From an uncultured Pelagibacteraceae bacterium (GTDB lineage Bacteria; Pseudomonadota; Alphaproteobacteria; Pelagibacterales; Pelagibacteraceae): a stretch of DNA of 64,000 nucleotides. Location of the stretch: NCBI GenBank assembly GCA_902569615.1, contig CACFUX010000001.1, forward strand, positions 1 to 64,000, given 5' to 3'. The notes beneath the pieces are model-generated. The model saw only the letters and a list, made by a program, of their open reading frames with translations, did not search any database and was not told where the DNA came from. Each line of letters starts with the position of its first letter. Position 1 is the first letter of the stretch. A program made the translations under genes and the position numbers. Positions 30,052-40,098 of the stretch are shown here, in pieces.

Positions 30052-31484
30052 TGATAAACTCTGAATAACTTTTTTGTTTTGGTTTCTATAAAAAATTTTA
30101 CTAATAAATTTTCAGCTACTTCTAATCTATAATTTTTTGATGCCCTCATATCAGAAATAGGTTTGAAATCCTTTTTTAATAAATTTTTTGCTTCTTGAAA
30201 TATATCCTCTGAAAATTTTGAATTTTTTAAAAAATTCTCACAATTCTTTGCTCTTTTTGGTATTTCTGCCATACCTCCGTAAGCAATAGCTACATCTTCA
30301 ATTCTTTGATCTTTAATTCTAAAGTTGAAAGAAGCACAAACAGATGAGATATCATCATCAAATCTTTTCGATATTTTATAAGCCTTGAAATTATGGTTTT
30401 TATAAATAGGAATAATAATAGATTTTATAAACTCACCTTTTTTTAATTTTGTTTTTCTATATTTGATGAAAAAATTGTTAAGAAAAATTTGCTTATTACT
30501 ATTTTTGGTTTGAATTATTATTTTTGCATTTAAAGATAAAAGTAAAGGCAAAGTATCTCCTATTGGTGAGGCTGTGGCTATATTTCCTCCTATTGTCCCA
30601 ACATTTCTTATTTGAACAGAGCCATACCTTCTTAATATACGATTAAAGTCTGGATAATATTTTAAAATAAATTTTTCAACATCTATAAGAGGAGTGGCGG
30701 AACCAAAAATAATTTCGTTATTTTTTATTTTAATAAAATTAAGCTCTTTTATATTATTTAAATTAATAATTTTTTTTATCTCTTGTCTTTCCTTAGTAAC
30801 TTTTAATGATAAATCGGTACCACCACTTAAAAAATCGGAATCTGGATTTTTTTTAATTACTGTTTTTAATTCATCTATTGTTTTTGGTGCAAAATATTTT
30901 TTATTTTTATTCTTAATAGTTATACTTTTAGAGTGAATTTTTTTTAAGAGATTTATAGTTTTTTGACTATTTTTATAAAATTCATCAGAGTATTTTTTTT
31001 TTATATTTTTCGCTGCATCGATTATGGGTCTATATCCAGTGCATCTACATAAATTTCCAGATATTGCATCTTTAATATCATCATCGTTATTATTTTTTTT
31101 GTTTTTTGACATCGCAAAAATAGACATGACAAAACCTGGGGTACAAAATCCACATTGAGATGCATGATATTTGGCCATTGCTTCTTGGACAGGATGATAA
31201 GAACCATTTTTTGAAACTAAGTTCTCAACAACTATTAGTTGTTTTCCATGTAAAGCAGGAATGAAAGATATGCAAGAATTTATTGCTTTATATTTAATTT
31301 TTTTATTTTCTAATTCTCCTAGAACTATCGTACAAGCTCCACATCCACCTTCGGCACAACCCTCTTTTGTTCCAGTTTTTTTTAATTCATCTCTAATAAA
31401 ATTAAGAATAGTTTGGTTCGGATCAGGATTTTCTAATTCTATTAATTTATTTTCATAAATAAACTGAACTTTATTAGTGCTCAC
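30048..31484 (-). CDS. xdhA: Xanthine dehydrogenase, FeS/FAD subunit
   Basis: GCAEGGCGACTIVLGE, QCGFCTPGFVMS, SGNLCRCTGYRPI, FLSGGTDLSLKVTK, IRNVGTIGGNIATASPIGD. Confidence 0.95.
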   Translation of the reverse strand: MSTNKVQFIYENKLIELENPDPNQTILNFIRDELKKTGTKEGCAEGGCGACTIVLGELENKKIKYKAINSCISFIPALHGKQLIVVENLVSKNGSYHPVQEAMAKYHASQCGFCTPGFVMSIFAMSKNKKNNNDDDIKDAISGNLCRCTGYRPIIDAAKNIKKKYSDEFYKNSQKTINLLKKIHSKSITIKNKNKKYFAPKTIDELKTVIKKNPDSDFLSGGTDLSLKVTKERQEIKKIINLNNIKELNFIKIKNNEIIFGSATPLIDVEKFILKYYPDFNRILRRYGSVQIRNVGTIGGNIATASPIGDTLPLLLSLNAKIIIQTKNSNKQIFLNNFFIKYRKTKLKKGEFIKSIIIPIYKNHNFKAYKISKRFDDDISSVCASFNFRIKDQRIEDVAIAYGGMAEIPKRAKNCENFLKNSKFSEDIFQEAKNLLKKDFKPISDMRASKNYRLEVAENLLVKFFIETKTKKLFRVYQ

Positions 31485-31835
31485 CTAAGAACCTCTATAT
31501 GTAGAATAACTCCATGGAGAAACGAGTAAAGGAACGTGATAATGTTCTTTTGAATTCGAAATTCCAAACCTAATAATAACATCATCTAAAAAAGGTAACT
31601 CATCTGATTTTGATACATTTTTAAAATAATCACCTATAAAAAAAATTAACTCATATTTTCCATTCAAAAAATCTTTGCCTTCAAGCAAAGGTTTATCAGT
31701 TCTTCCATCTTGGTTTAATATTAAAGTATTTTTTTTTTCTTTTTTATTATAGTTTAGATAATATAATTCTATCTTTATTCCAGCGCCTGGTTTACCCGAA
31801 TATATGTCTAAAACATGAGTAGTTAATTTTGTCAT
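31485..31835 (-). CDS. uraH: 5-hydroxyisourate hydrolase
   Basis: LTTHVLDIYSGKPGAGIKIEL; C-terminal HYHVPLLVSPWSYSTYRGS signature. Confidence 0.96.
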   Translation of the reverse strand: MTKLTTHVLDIYSGKPGAGIKIELYYLNYNKKEKKNTLILNQDGRTDKPLLEGKDFLNGKYELIFFIGDYFKNVSKSDELPFLDDVIIRFGISNSKEHYHVPLLVSPWSYSTYRGS

Positions 31836-31899
31836 ATGATAAAATATTTATATACAATATTGAGTAATTAATAAATAACAACTAAAATAAATTTTCAAA

Positions 31900-32394
31900 A
31901 TGATTGATATTAAAAAAATTAATAATCTTGATAAATCTGAATTTTTAACAATTTTTGGAAATATATTTGAGAAATCAAAATGGATAAGTGAGAAAGTTTT
32001 TGATCTAAAACCTTATGATAGTTTAGAATCATTTACTTCAAAGATATTAGAAGTTTATGATAACAGTAATAAAGAAACAATTTTAAAAATTCTTAACTTG
32101 CATCCAGAACTTGCAATAGAAAAAAAATTAACTTCAAATTCAGAATCTGAACAAACTAAAGCTAACTTAAAAGAATGTACTCCAAAAGAATTTAATGAAT
32201 TTAAAAAATTAAACATTGATTATAAAAAAAAATTCAATTTCCCTTTTATAATTGCAGTAAAAGGCAAAAAAAAAACTGAAATTTTAAATATTTTTAAAGA
32301 AAGAATTAACAACAATTTGGAAAAAGAATTTCTAGAAGCTAAAAATCAAGTAAAAAAAATTGCTATGTTTAGATTAGAAGAAATTATAAAATAG
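31900..32394 (+). CDS. uraD: OHCU decarboxylase
   Basis: KKINNLDKSEFLTIFGNIFEKSKWI...HPELA...NIDYKKKFNFPFIIAVKGK. Confidence 0.94.
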   Translation: MIDIKKINNLDKSEFLTIFGNIFEKSKWISEKVFDLKPYDSLESFTSKILEVYDNSNKETILKILNLHPELAIEKKLTSNSESEQTKANLKECTPKEFNEFKKLNIDYKKKFNFPFIIAVKGKKKTEILNIFKERINNNLEKEFLEAKNQVKKIAMFRLEEIIK

Positions 32395-32398
32395 AACT

Positions 32399-33289
32399 AT
32401 GAAAATTTTTGATTGTTTCATGTATTTTGATGAAGAAGTAGTTTTAGACTTAAGACTAAATTTTTTAGACCAATATGTAGATTATTTTGTAATAGTTGAA
32501 AGTATTTACACCCATAAAGGTGAAAAAAGAGAATTAAAATTTAATCCCAAAAAATTTGAAAAATTTAAAAGTAAAATAATTTATAAAGTTTATGATGAAA
32601 ATCACCAAGATATTGAAGAAATACTTGATAAAGATAGTGAAAAAATCAAATCGTATAAATATATAATGAATGCTTTAAGAAGAGAGAATGGACAAAGAAA
32701 TCATATACAAGTTGGGCTAGATAATGCAGATGTCGATGACATAATTCTTATTTCTGATGTGGATGAAATACCAAATCTTAATTTGATAGATTTTACAAAA
32801 ATTAACGAAAAAATATTTATGTTTAGGCAAGATATGTTTTATTACAAATTTGATTTAAAGTTACCCAATATGGTTTGGACTGGAACAAAAGGTTGTAGAA
32901 AAAAAAATTTACTTTCACCACAATGGTTAAGAAACGTCAAAGATAGAAAATACTCAAAATTTAGATTTGATATTTTATTTTCAGATAAAAAATACAATAG
33001 TATAAAATTTATTGATGAAGGTGGATGGCATTTCACAAATTTAAAAACTGCAAGTGAAATTGAACATAAACTAAAATCTTATCTTCATCATTGGGAATTT
33101 GACGAAAATCCTTTAACTACAGATCAAATAGAGAAAATTATTAAAAATAAACAAGCAATTTATGATTTATCTTTAGATAAAAGATTAAATAAAATCGGAA
33201 GTGGAAATAAATTAATAAAATATGAATTTGAAAAACTGCCTGAATATTTGAGGAAAAATAAGAATAAATATGAACAATGGCTAGATTAA
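32399..33289 (+). CDS. Glycosyltransferase family 17-like protein
   Basis: IFDCFMYFDEEVVLDLRLNFLDQYVDYFVIVESIYTHKG...DVDEIPNL...GGWHFTNL, as in MGAT3/GT17-type enzymes. Confidence 0.85.
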   Translation: MKIFDCFMYFDEEVVLDLRLNFLDQYVDYFVIVESIYTHKGEKRELKFNPKKFEKFKSKIIYKVYDENHQDIEEILDKDSEKIKSYKYIMNALRRENGQRNHIQVGLDNADVDDIILISDVDEIPNLNLIDFTKINEKIFMFRQDMFYYKFDLKLPNMVWTGTKGCRKKNLLSPQWLRNVKDRKYSKFRFDILFSDKKYNSIKFIDEGGWHFTNLKTASEIEHKLKSYLHHWEFDENPLTTDQIEKIIKNKQAIYDLSLDKRLNKIGSGNKLIKYEFEKLPEYLRKNKNKYEQWLD

Positions 33290-33300
33290 ATAAAATCTAA

Positions 33301-33927
33301 TTAATATTGAATAGGTTCATCATCGATACTCCTCCATAAATACCAAGTTGCTACTGAACAATACGGAGAAAACTTTTTTCCTAAATATTTTATAAATTTT
33401 TTTGGTGGTAAATATTTTTTTTTATAATTATTTGATATAGCTCTTAGTAGCCCTATGTCTTGAATAGGCCATATATTTTCTCTGTTAAAGGTGAAAAGCA
33501 ATATCATTTCAGCTGACCATCTTCCAATTTGTCTAAGAGTTGAAAGATAAATAATTGCTTCTTCGTCATTCATTTTATTAATAAGTTTGGGATTAAATGA
33601 TTTATTTGAAAATTTAATTGAAAGTTCTTTTATACCCTTGACTTTTTGTCTACTTAAACCGCATCTTTTAAGTTTTTGGTTAGTAATTTTTTTTACAGTG
33701 TTTGGATTAATTTTTCCCTTGCATGTTTTTTTAAATTTTTTAAATACTGAATTTGCTGCAGCAACGCTTATTTGTTGACCAATTATGCTTTTACAAAGTG
33801 AAAAAAAAATATCTTTTCTACTTGTTAAAGTTTTTTCATTATATTTTTTTATTAAAATCTTCATTACTTTATCTTTTTTTGATAAATAGTTTTTTGCTCT
33901 ATTCCAATATTTTGGGGAATTACTCAT
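33301..33927 (-). CDS. DNA-3-methyladenine glycosylase II (HhH-GPD)
   Basis: SIIGQQISVAAANSVF...LRQIGRWSAEMILLFTFNRENIWPIQDIGLLRAI. Confidence 0.88.
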   Translation of the reverse strand: MSNSPKYWNRAKNYLSKKDKVMKILIKKYNEKTLTSRKDIFFSLCKSIIGQQISVAAANSVFKKFKKTCKGKINPNTVKKITNQKLKRCGLSRQKVKGIKELSIKFSNKSFNPKLINKMNDEEAIIYLSTLRQIGRWSAEMILLFTFNRENIWPIQDIGLLRAISNNYKKKYLPPKKFIKYLGKKFSPYCSVATWYLWRSIDDEPIQY

Positions 33928-34894
33928 TTCTTGAAATTGAAAATTCTTTTTTTAGGGAAATTTCTCTTCTAAAAATAACTATAGAGGATATTATAACCAA
34001 TAAAGCTCCGAACAATGTTTTAATAGTTGGTATTTCATCCCATATAAAATAACCAAAAATAATCGCAAAAACTAAGGCTAGATATTTTAATGGAGTTACT
34101 AGAGAAACCTCCGAAAATTTATATGATTGACTTAACCATAAATTTGCGACACCACCAAATACTCCTATTAGAGATAATAAAATAAAATCTCTAAAATCTG
34201 GCATTATCCAACCATATGGTATTGTAAAAAAACTTGCTAAAGTTATCATAGCTGAAAAATTTAAAGAGATTAACCATACAGGTTCAGTGGTTGATAATTG
34301 TCTTATAGCAATAGCTACATAAGATAACCCCAAACAAAAAATTATTGGAAAAATAAAGTATAAATTAAAATTTGTTAATCCAGGTTCTGTAATAATTATA
34401 ATACCAATAAATCCTACAAGCACAGCAAGCCATCTATATAATCCAACTTTCTCACTAAGTAAAAAAATTGAAAATATTGTAGTGAAAATTGGTGCAGCAA
34501 ACGAAATACTTACTACTGTTGCTAAAGGTAAATTTCTTAAAGCTATAAATATTGCAATTAAAGCTATTAAACCAGATGAACATCTTAAAAGATGCAAACC
34601 AGGCCTTTTAGTATAGTAGAAGTTTTTAATTCTATCTTTAGGAATTAAAAAAAAATAAATTACCATACCAAAAAAACCTCTAAAAAATAATACCTGGCCT
34701 AAAGGGTATGAATCTGACCATTTTACAATTAAATCCATTAGTGAAAATGCACAAACAGAGATAAACATGTACAAAAAGCCTAATTGATTTTTGGAAAGCA
34801 TAAGAATAACTTTAGTTAAATTAAAACAATAATCAATGGAAATAGCAGTATTAGCACTAGGATGTTTTTGGGGACCAGAAATCAAGTTTAGCAA
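33920..34894 (-). CDS. EamA/DMT-family transporter
   Basis: About ten TM segments; FFRGFFGMVIYF, ALRNLPLATVVSISFAAPIFTTI. The start is probably the internal Met at MLSKNQLGFLYMFISV, because the annotated start overlaps msrA. Confidence 0.85.
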   Translation of the reverse strand: MLNLISGPQKHPSANTAISIDYCFNLTKVILMLSKNQLGFLYMFISVCAFSLMDLIVKWSDSYPLGQVLFFRGFFGMVIYFFLIPKDRIKNFYYTKRPGLHLLRCSSGLIALIAIFIALRNLPLATVVSISFAAPIFTTIFSIFLLSEKVGLYRWLAVLVGFIGIIIITEPGLTNFNLYFIFPIIFCLGLSYVAIAIRQLSTTEPVWLISLNFSAMITLASFFTIPYGWIMPDFRDFILLSLIGVFGGVANLWLSQSYKFSEVSLVTPLKYLALVFAIIFGYFIWDEIPTIKTLFGALLVIISSIVIFRREISLKKEFSISRNE

Positions 34895-35276
34895 ACTTGA
34901 AGGAATTTTAAAAACTGAGGTTGGTTATTGTGGAGGAAATACCGAAACAACTACATATGAACAAGTTTGTTCGGGAAATACCAACCATGCTGAAGTTGTT
35001 AAATTAGAATTTGAACCTTCAAAAATTTCTTATGAAGAAATATTAAATTATTTTTTTAATATTCACGATCCAACGACTTTAAATTCTCAAGGACCTGACA
35101 TAGGCACTCAATATAGAAGTGAGATATTTTATGTAAATGAAGATCAGAAAAAAATTGCTGAAAAAACTATTGAAGAAAATAATAAAAAGTTATCTGGAAG
35201 GGTAGTTACAAAATTATCATATTTAAAAAACTATTGTAAAGCTGAAGAATATCATCAAAAATACTTAGAAAAATAA
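34836..35276 (+). CDS. msrA: Peptide-methionine (S)-S-oxide reductase
   Basis: LGCFWGPEIKFSKLEG...TEVGYCGG...YFFNIHDPTTLNSQGPDIGTQYRS. Confidence 0.95.
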   Translation: MEIAVLALGCFWGPEIKFSKLEGILKTEVGYCGGNTETTTYEQVCSGNTNHAEVVKLEFEPSKISYEEILNYFFNIHDPTTLNSQGPDIGTQYRSEIFYVNEDQKKIAEKTIEENNKKLSGRVVTKLSYLKNYCKAEEYHQKYLEK

Positions 35277-35283
35277 TTTAATT

Positions 35284-36099
35284 ATGTCGCTTGTAAGTAC
35301 TGATTGGGTTGAAAAAAATAATAGTAGTTTGAAAATAATTGATTGTTCCTGGCACATGCCAAATGTTAATAGGGACCCTTATAAAGAATATTTGGATTCA
35401 CATATAGAAAACTCATTATTTTTTGACTTAGATAAAAATTCAGATTTAAATACTGACTTGCCTCATATGCTTGTTAAGAGTTACGAGTGGGAAAAAATTG
35501 TATCAAAAATGGGTATCACAAATAAAGATAGAATAGTAATCTATGATAATTCAGATGTCTTAAGTTCGTGTAGATGTTGGTACAATTTTTTATATTTTGG
35601 TCACGATAGAAATTTAGTTCATGTTCTGGATGGTGGTTTAAAAAAATGGAATTTAGAGAAAAAGCAAACAACTAAAAAAATTTTAGAAATAAAAAATACT
35701 AAATATATTTCATCAGAAATTAAAAATTTAGTAATTAATAAATCTCAAATAAATATAAATATTAAAGAAAAAAAATTCAGAGTTATTGATGCAAGAAGCC
35801 GGGATAGATTTGAAGGAAAAGTAGAAGAGCCTAGAAAAGGTTTAAGGAGTGGTTCAATACCTAATTCATCATGTATTCCTTTCAGAGAATTATTAAATGA
35901 TGATAATACGTTTAAAAATCAAAAAGAAATAATAAAAATATTTAAAAATACTTTGGGTGAAGAAATGACACCAGATGTTGTTTTTTCTTGCGGATCTGGA
36001 GTAACTGCTTCTGTTTTGGCACTTGCATATTCTCTAATAAACAATAAATATATGCCAACCATTTACGATGGTTCTTGGGCTGAATACGGTAAAAATTAA
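35284..36099 (+). CDS. sseA: 3-mercaptopyruvate/thiosulfate sulfurtransferase
   Basis: Tandem rhodanese domains; DGGLKKWNLE; active-site CGSGVTA. Confidence 0.92.
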   Translation: MSLVSTDWVEKNNSSLKIIDCSWHMPNVNRDPYKEYLDSHIENSLFFDLDKNSDLNTDLPHMLVKSYEWEKIVSKMGITNKDRIVIYDNSDVLSSCRCWYNFLYFGHDRNLVHVLDGGLKKWNLEKKQTTKKILEIKNTKYISSEIKNLVINKSQININIKEKKFRVIDARSRDRFEGKVEEPRKGLRSGSIPNSSCIPFRELLNDDNTFKNQKEIIKIFKNTLGEEMTPDVVFSCGSGVTASVLALAYSLINNKYMPTIYDGSWAEYGKN

Positions 36100-36102
36100 A
36101 TT

Positions 36103-36975
36103 ATGAAAAGATCAACAAAAATAATATCAATAATAATTATTTTTTTCTTAATAATTGCTTCTGTGATTGTTGCGAGGACTATGATTGGAAAACATTTTCA
36201 AAAGAAATTTGGAAAAAGACCTCCTCCAGGTATTATGGTTACCGAAGTAATTGATAAAGAATTTTCAGAAAAAATTGAAACATTTGGAACTGCAGTCTCA
36301 AATAAAACCAAATCTTTTAGAATAAAGAGAGAAGATTTAATAGGAGACTTAAAATTAAATAATAACTATGTAAAAAAAGGTGATGTAATTATTAATTTAA
36401 AAAGTGGAAATATTGTAGCTCCCTTTAGTGGTGTATTAGGATACACTGGCTTAACAGAAGATATATTTGTTTCTAATAGTACATTTATTATAACTTTAGA
36501 TGACAACTCAATTATTTTTTCTGATATTAAAATTCCTGAAAATTACTCTGCAGTTATGAAAAAAGGTTTACCAATAGAAGTCAGGGTATCTAGCTACAAA
36601 AATAAAATATTTAATGGGGAAGTAAACTTTGTTTCTAGTAGAATAAATGCTGAAACTAGAAGTTTATTAACAAGAATTAAAATTAATAATAATAATTTAG
36701 AATTAATATCAGGTTCTCTTCTAGAAGTGAGCGTAAAGTTTAATTTAAGAAACTCACTCAGTATTCCAGATACAAGCGTAATGATGGAAGGAGAAAAGGC
36801 CTACGTATACAAAGTATCAAAAGATAATGTGGTAAATAAAACTGAAATAAAAGTTGGTTTAAGAAGTGAAGGTAGCATAGAAGTTATATCTGGTCTTAAC
36901 ATTGGAGATGTAATTGTTGCAGAAGGATTAAAGAAAGTTTACCCAAGAAGTAAAATTAAACCAATCAAAAATTAA
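36103..36975 (+). CDS. RND efflux periplasmic adaptor (MFP family), hairpin-less
   Basis: N-terminal TM; lipoyl halves directly adjacent 'VKKGDVIINLKSGNIVAPFSGVLGYTG'; downstream RND permease. Confidence 0.85.
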   Translation: MKRSTKIISIIIIFFLIIASVIVARTMIGKHFQKKFGKRPPPGIMVTEVIDKEFSEKIETFGTAVSNKTKSFRIKREDLIGDLKLNNNYVKKGDVIINLKSGNIVAPFSGVLGYTGLTEDIFVSNSTFIITLDDNSIIFSDIKIPENYSAVMKKGLPIEVRVSSYKNKIFNGEVNFVSSRINAETRSLLTRIKINNNNLELISGSLLEVSVKFNLRNSLSIPDTSVMMEGEKAYVYKVSKDNVVNKTEIKVGLRSEGSIEVISGLNIGDVIVAEGLKKVYPRSKIKPIKN

Positions 36976-39900
36976 ATGTTTATAACTGATTTAAGTATTA
37001 GAAGACCTGTTGTTTCATGGGTTATGTCTTTAATTTTAATTGTATTTGGGCTTTTTGTTTTTTGGAAATTACCGGTAAGAGAACTTCCCTCCGGAATACA
37101 GCCTCCAGTGGTTCAGGTACAAGTTGAGTATAAATCTGCTTCTGCTCCTATAATAGATCAAGAGGTAACGCAGGTTTTAGAAGATGTCATAGGAGGAGCT
37201 GAAGGGATAAAAAATATTGATTCAAAATCTCAAAATGGAAGAAGCACTATAAAAATTGAATTTGATACTAGTATTGATTTAGATAATGCAGCTAATGACA
37301 TAAGAGAACGAGTCGCTAGAGTTGTTGATAATTTACCTTCTGAATCCGATCCACCACAAATTCTTAAACAAGCCGCAGGTTTTACTACGACAATGTGGTT
37401 AGGTCTTTCATCATCTACCTGGAGTGATTTAGAGCTTGGTGATTATGCGGAGAGGTATTTAGTTGATACATTTTCAAGTGTTAAAAATGTTGGAAGAATT
37501 CTGGTTGGGGGATTAAGAGAACTAAGTGTTAGGGTATGGGTAGATCCAATTAAATTAGCTGCAAATGACTTAACTGTTCAAGAAGTAGAAAGAGCGCTTC
37601 GAGGAGAAAATATTAGATTGCCAGCAGGAACTCTAGAAGCAAATAATATCGATCTAACTTTAAACTTAGATAAATCTTATAATAGTATTGAAAATATAAA
37701 ATTGCTGCCAATAAAAAAAACAAATAAAAAAGTAGTAGTTTTATCAGATGTAGCAAATATAGAATTTGGCCCTGTATCAGAAAAAACTTTATTTAAAGCT
37801 CAAAGCAAGAATAAACTAAATTTAAAAACAGTCGGGATTGGTATCTATGCTAAAAGTGGTGCTTCTACAGTAGAACTTTCTAATGAAATAAAAAAAAAAA
37901 TTGTAGAAGTAAAAAAAACATTACCTGAGGGTCTGGAATTGGAAATTTCATTCAATAGAGCAACTTATATTGGAGCCGCTATAAATGAAGTTTATAAAAC
38001 TTTAATAATTGCTTTTGTATTAGTTGTATTAATAATTTATTTATTTTTAGGAAATTTGAAGGCAGTAATTGTTCCTGCAATAGCTTTGCCGGTTAGCCTA
38101 ATAGCTTCCTTCCTTGGAATTTATATATTTGGACTATCAATTAATATTTTTGTTCTTTTAAGCTTTATACTTGCAATTGGAATTATTACTGATGACTCAG
38201 TAATCATGACTGATGCTATTTATAGAAGAATTGAAAATGGAGAAAATCCACTTGTTGCAGCTTATAAAGGCTCTAAACAAATAACATTTGCAATTATCGC
38301 AACTACATTAATACTGGTAGCGGTATTTTTACCTTTAATATTTATTGAAGGTATTTCGGGTAAACTTTTCAGAGAAACAGCAATTGCTCTATCATTTTCA
38401 ATTGTAATATCTTCTTTTGTGGCACTTACTTTGTCGCCGATGCTCGCAAGTAAATTTTTAGATAGAAAAAAAAATAAAAATTTTATAATACAGAAATTTG
38501 AAAAATTTTTCTTAGGTTTTTCAAAATTTTATCAAGAGACATTGAACGTGATAGTTAATAAAACTAAGATAATATCTATATTTATTTTATTTATAATCAT
38601 AGCTTCTGTTTTATTATTTAATTTTTCAAAAAAAGAACTACTACCAATGGAAGATAGAGGAGCATATCTTGTTATTGGTTTTACAGATGAAGGAAGTTCA
38701 TTTGAATATACTCAAGAAAAAGCTCAAGTTATTGAAAAAAGACTTATTCCATTATTGCAGGCTGAAGATAGCCCATACTCACGTTTTATCATGAGAGTTC
38801 CCGGATTTGGAAGCTCAGCTACTTCATATAACAGTTTTATAATTATTGCTTTGCTAGATCACTGGAAAAATAGAAAACAAGATTCTAAAACTGTAATGAG
38901 GCAAGCAATTGGAAAAATTGTAACTGTACCTCAAGCTGTAGCTTTTCCAATATCTCCACAATCAATTAGGGTTTCTAGTTATAATAAGCCAGTACAAATG
39001 GTTATTTATGGAAGTACATATGAAGAATTAGAAAATATACAAAATCAAGTAATTAGAAAACTTAGAAGAAATAAAAATTTATCTAGATTAGAATCCGATT
39101 ATTCTAGAAACAAACCTGAAGTAAAACTTGTTATAAATAAAAGCAAGGCTAAAGACTTAGGTGTTTCAACTGAAAATATTGGAAAAAGCTTGGAAACTCT
39201 ATATGGAGGAAAAAGAGTAACAACATTTAATAGATTGGGTAAGGAGTACCCAATAATTTTACAACAATACTTATCAGATAGAAGAAATAAGGATGGAATA
39301 TCAAAAATTTTTGTCAGATCAGATACTTCAGGAAAGCTTATATCTTTAGTAAACCTCGTAGATTTTAAAGAAGAAGGATCAGCTAAAGAATTAGCAAGAT
39401 ATAATAGACAGCGAGCAGTTACAATTTCAGCAAATATTTCAGAAAACTATACTCTTTCAGAGGCGATTAAATTTTTAGAAAATACAATGGGTGAAGTATC
39501 TCCAAAAAGTCAAATTACCTGGAAAGGAAAATCTGAAGAAGTAAAAGAAACAAGTAATGAGCTATTCATCATTTTTGCTTTAGCATTATTAACTGCTTAT
39601 CTAGTGATGGCAGCTACTTTTAATTCATTTATTCATCCATTTATAATTATACTTACTGTACCTCTTGCGATTTTTGGTGGTTTAGTTTTTATTTTATTTT
39701 TAAATAGTTCAGTAAATATCTTCTCTCAAATTGCACTAATTATACTTATAGGAATATCCACTAAGAATAGTATACTAATAGTTGACTATGCTAATCAAAT
39801 CAGAACAACAGGAAAAAATATAGAAACAGCGGTCAAAGAAGCATGTAATATAAGATTTAGACCTATTATTATGACATCTTTAAGTACCATGATAGCAATG

Positions 39901-40098
39901 TTGCCACTTGTCATTGGAAATATTGGTCCAGGAGCTGGAGAAGGATCTAGATTAGCGGTTGGTGCCACAATTTTAGGAGGAATGATAATTTCTACATTCT
40001 TTACTTTATATGTAACTCCTACTATGTATTTATCTTTAGCAAAAAATACAAAAAGAATAGATGCAGTTGATATAGAACTAAAAAAAGAACTTCGTTAA
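36976..40098 (+). CDS. RND efflux permease (AcrB/MexF family)
   Basis: 1040 aa; FITDLSIRRPVVSWVMSLILIVFGLF, ITDDSVIMTDAIYRRIENGENPLVAA, GISTKNSILIVDYANQ. Confidence 0.95.
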   Translation: MFITDLSIRRPVVSWVMSLILIVFGLFVFWKLPVRELPSGIQPPVVQVQVEYKSASAPIIDQEVTQVLEDVIGGAEGIKNIDSKSQNGRSTIKIEFDTSIDLDNAANDIRERVARVVDNLPSESDPPQILKQAAGFTTTMWLGLSSSTWSDLELGDYAERYLVDTFSSVKNVGRILVGGLRELSVRVWVDPIKLAANDLTVQEVERALRGENIRLPAGTLEANNIDLTLNLDKSYNSIENIKLLPIKKTNKKVVVLSDVANIEFGPVSEKTLFKAQSKNKLNLKTVGIGIYAKSGASTVELSNEIKKKIVEVKKTLPEGLELEISFNRATYIGAAINEVYKTLIIAFVLVVLIIYLFLGNLKAVIVPAIALPVSLIASFLGIYIFGLSINIFVLLSFILAIGIITDDSVIMTDAIYRRIENGENPLVAAYKGSKQITFAIIATTLILVAVFLPLIFIEGISGKLFRETAIALSFSIVISSFVALTLSPMLASKFLDRKKNKNFIIQKFEKFFLGFSKFYQETLNVIVNKTKIISIFILFIIIASVLLFNFSKKELLPMEDRGAYLVIGFTDEGSSFEYTQEKAQVIEKRLIPLLQAEDSPYSRFIMRVPGFGSSATSYNSFIIIALLDHWKNRKQDSKTVMRQAIGKIVTVPQAVAFPISPQSIRVSSYNKPVQMVIYGSTYEELENIQNQVIRKLRRNKNLSRLESDYSRNKPEVKLVINKSKAKDLGVSTENIGKSLETLYGGKRVTTFNRLGKEYPIILQQYLSDRRNKDGISKIFVRSDTSGKLISLVNLVDFKEEGSAKELARYNRQRAVTISANISENYTLSEAIKFLENTMGEVSPKSQITWKGKSEEVKETSNELFIIFALALLTAYLVMAATFNSFIHPFIIILTVPLAIFGGLVFILFLNSSVNIFSQIALIILIGISTKNSILIVDYANQIRTTGKNIETAVKEACNIRFRPIIMTSLSTMIAMLPLVIGNIGPGAGEGSRLAVGATILGGMIISTFFTLYVTPTMYLSLAKNTKRIDAVDIELKKELR

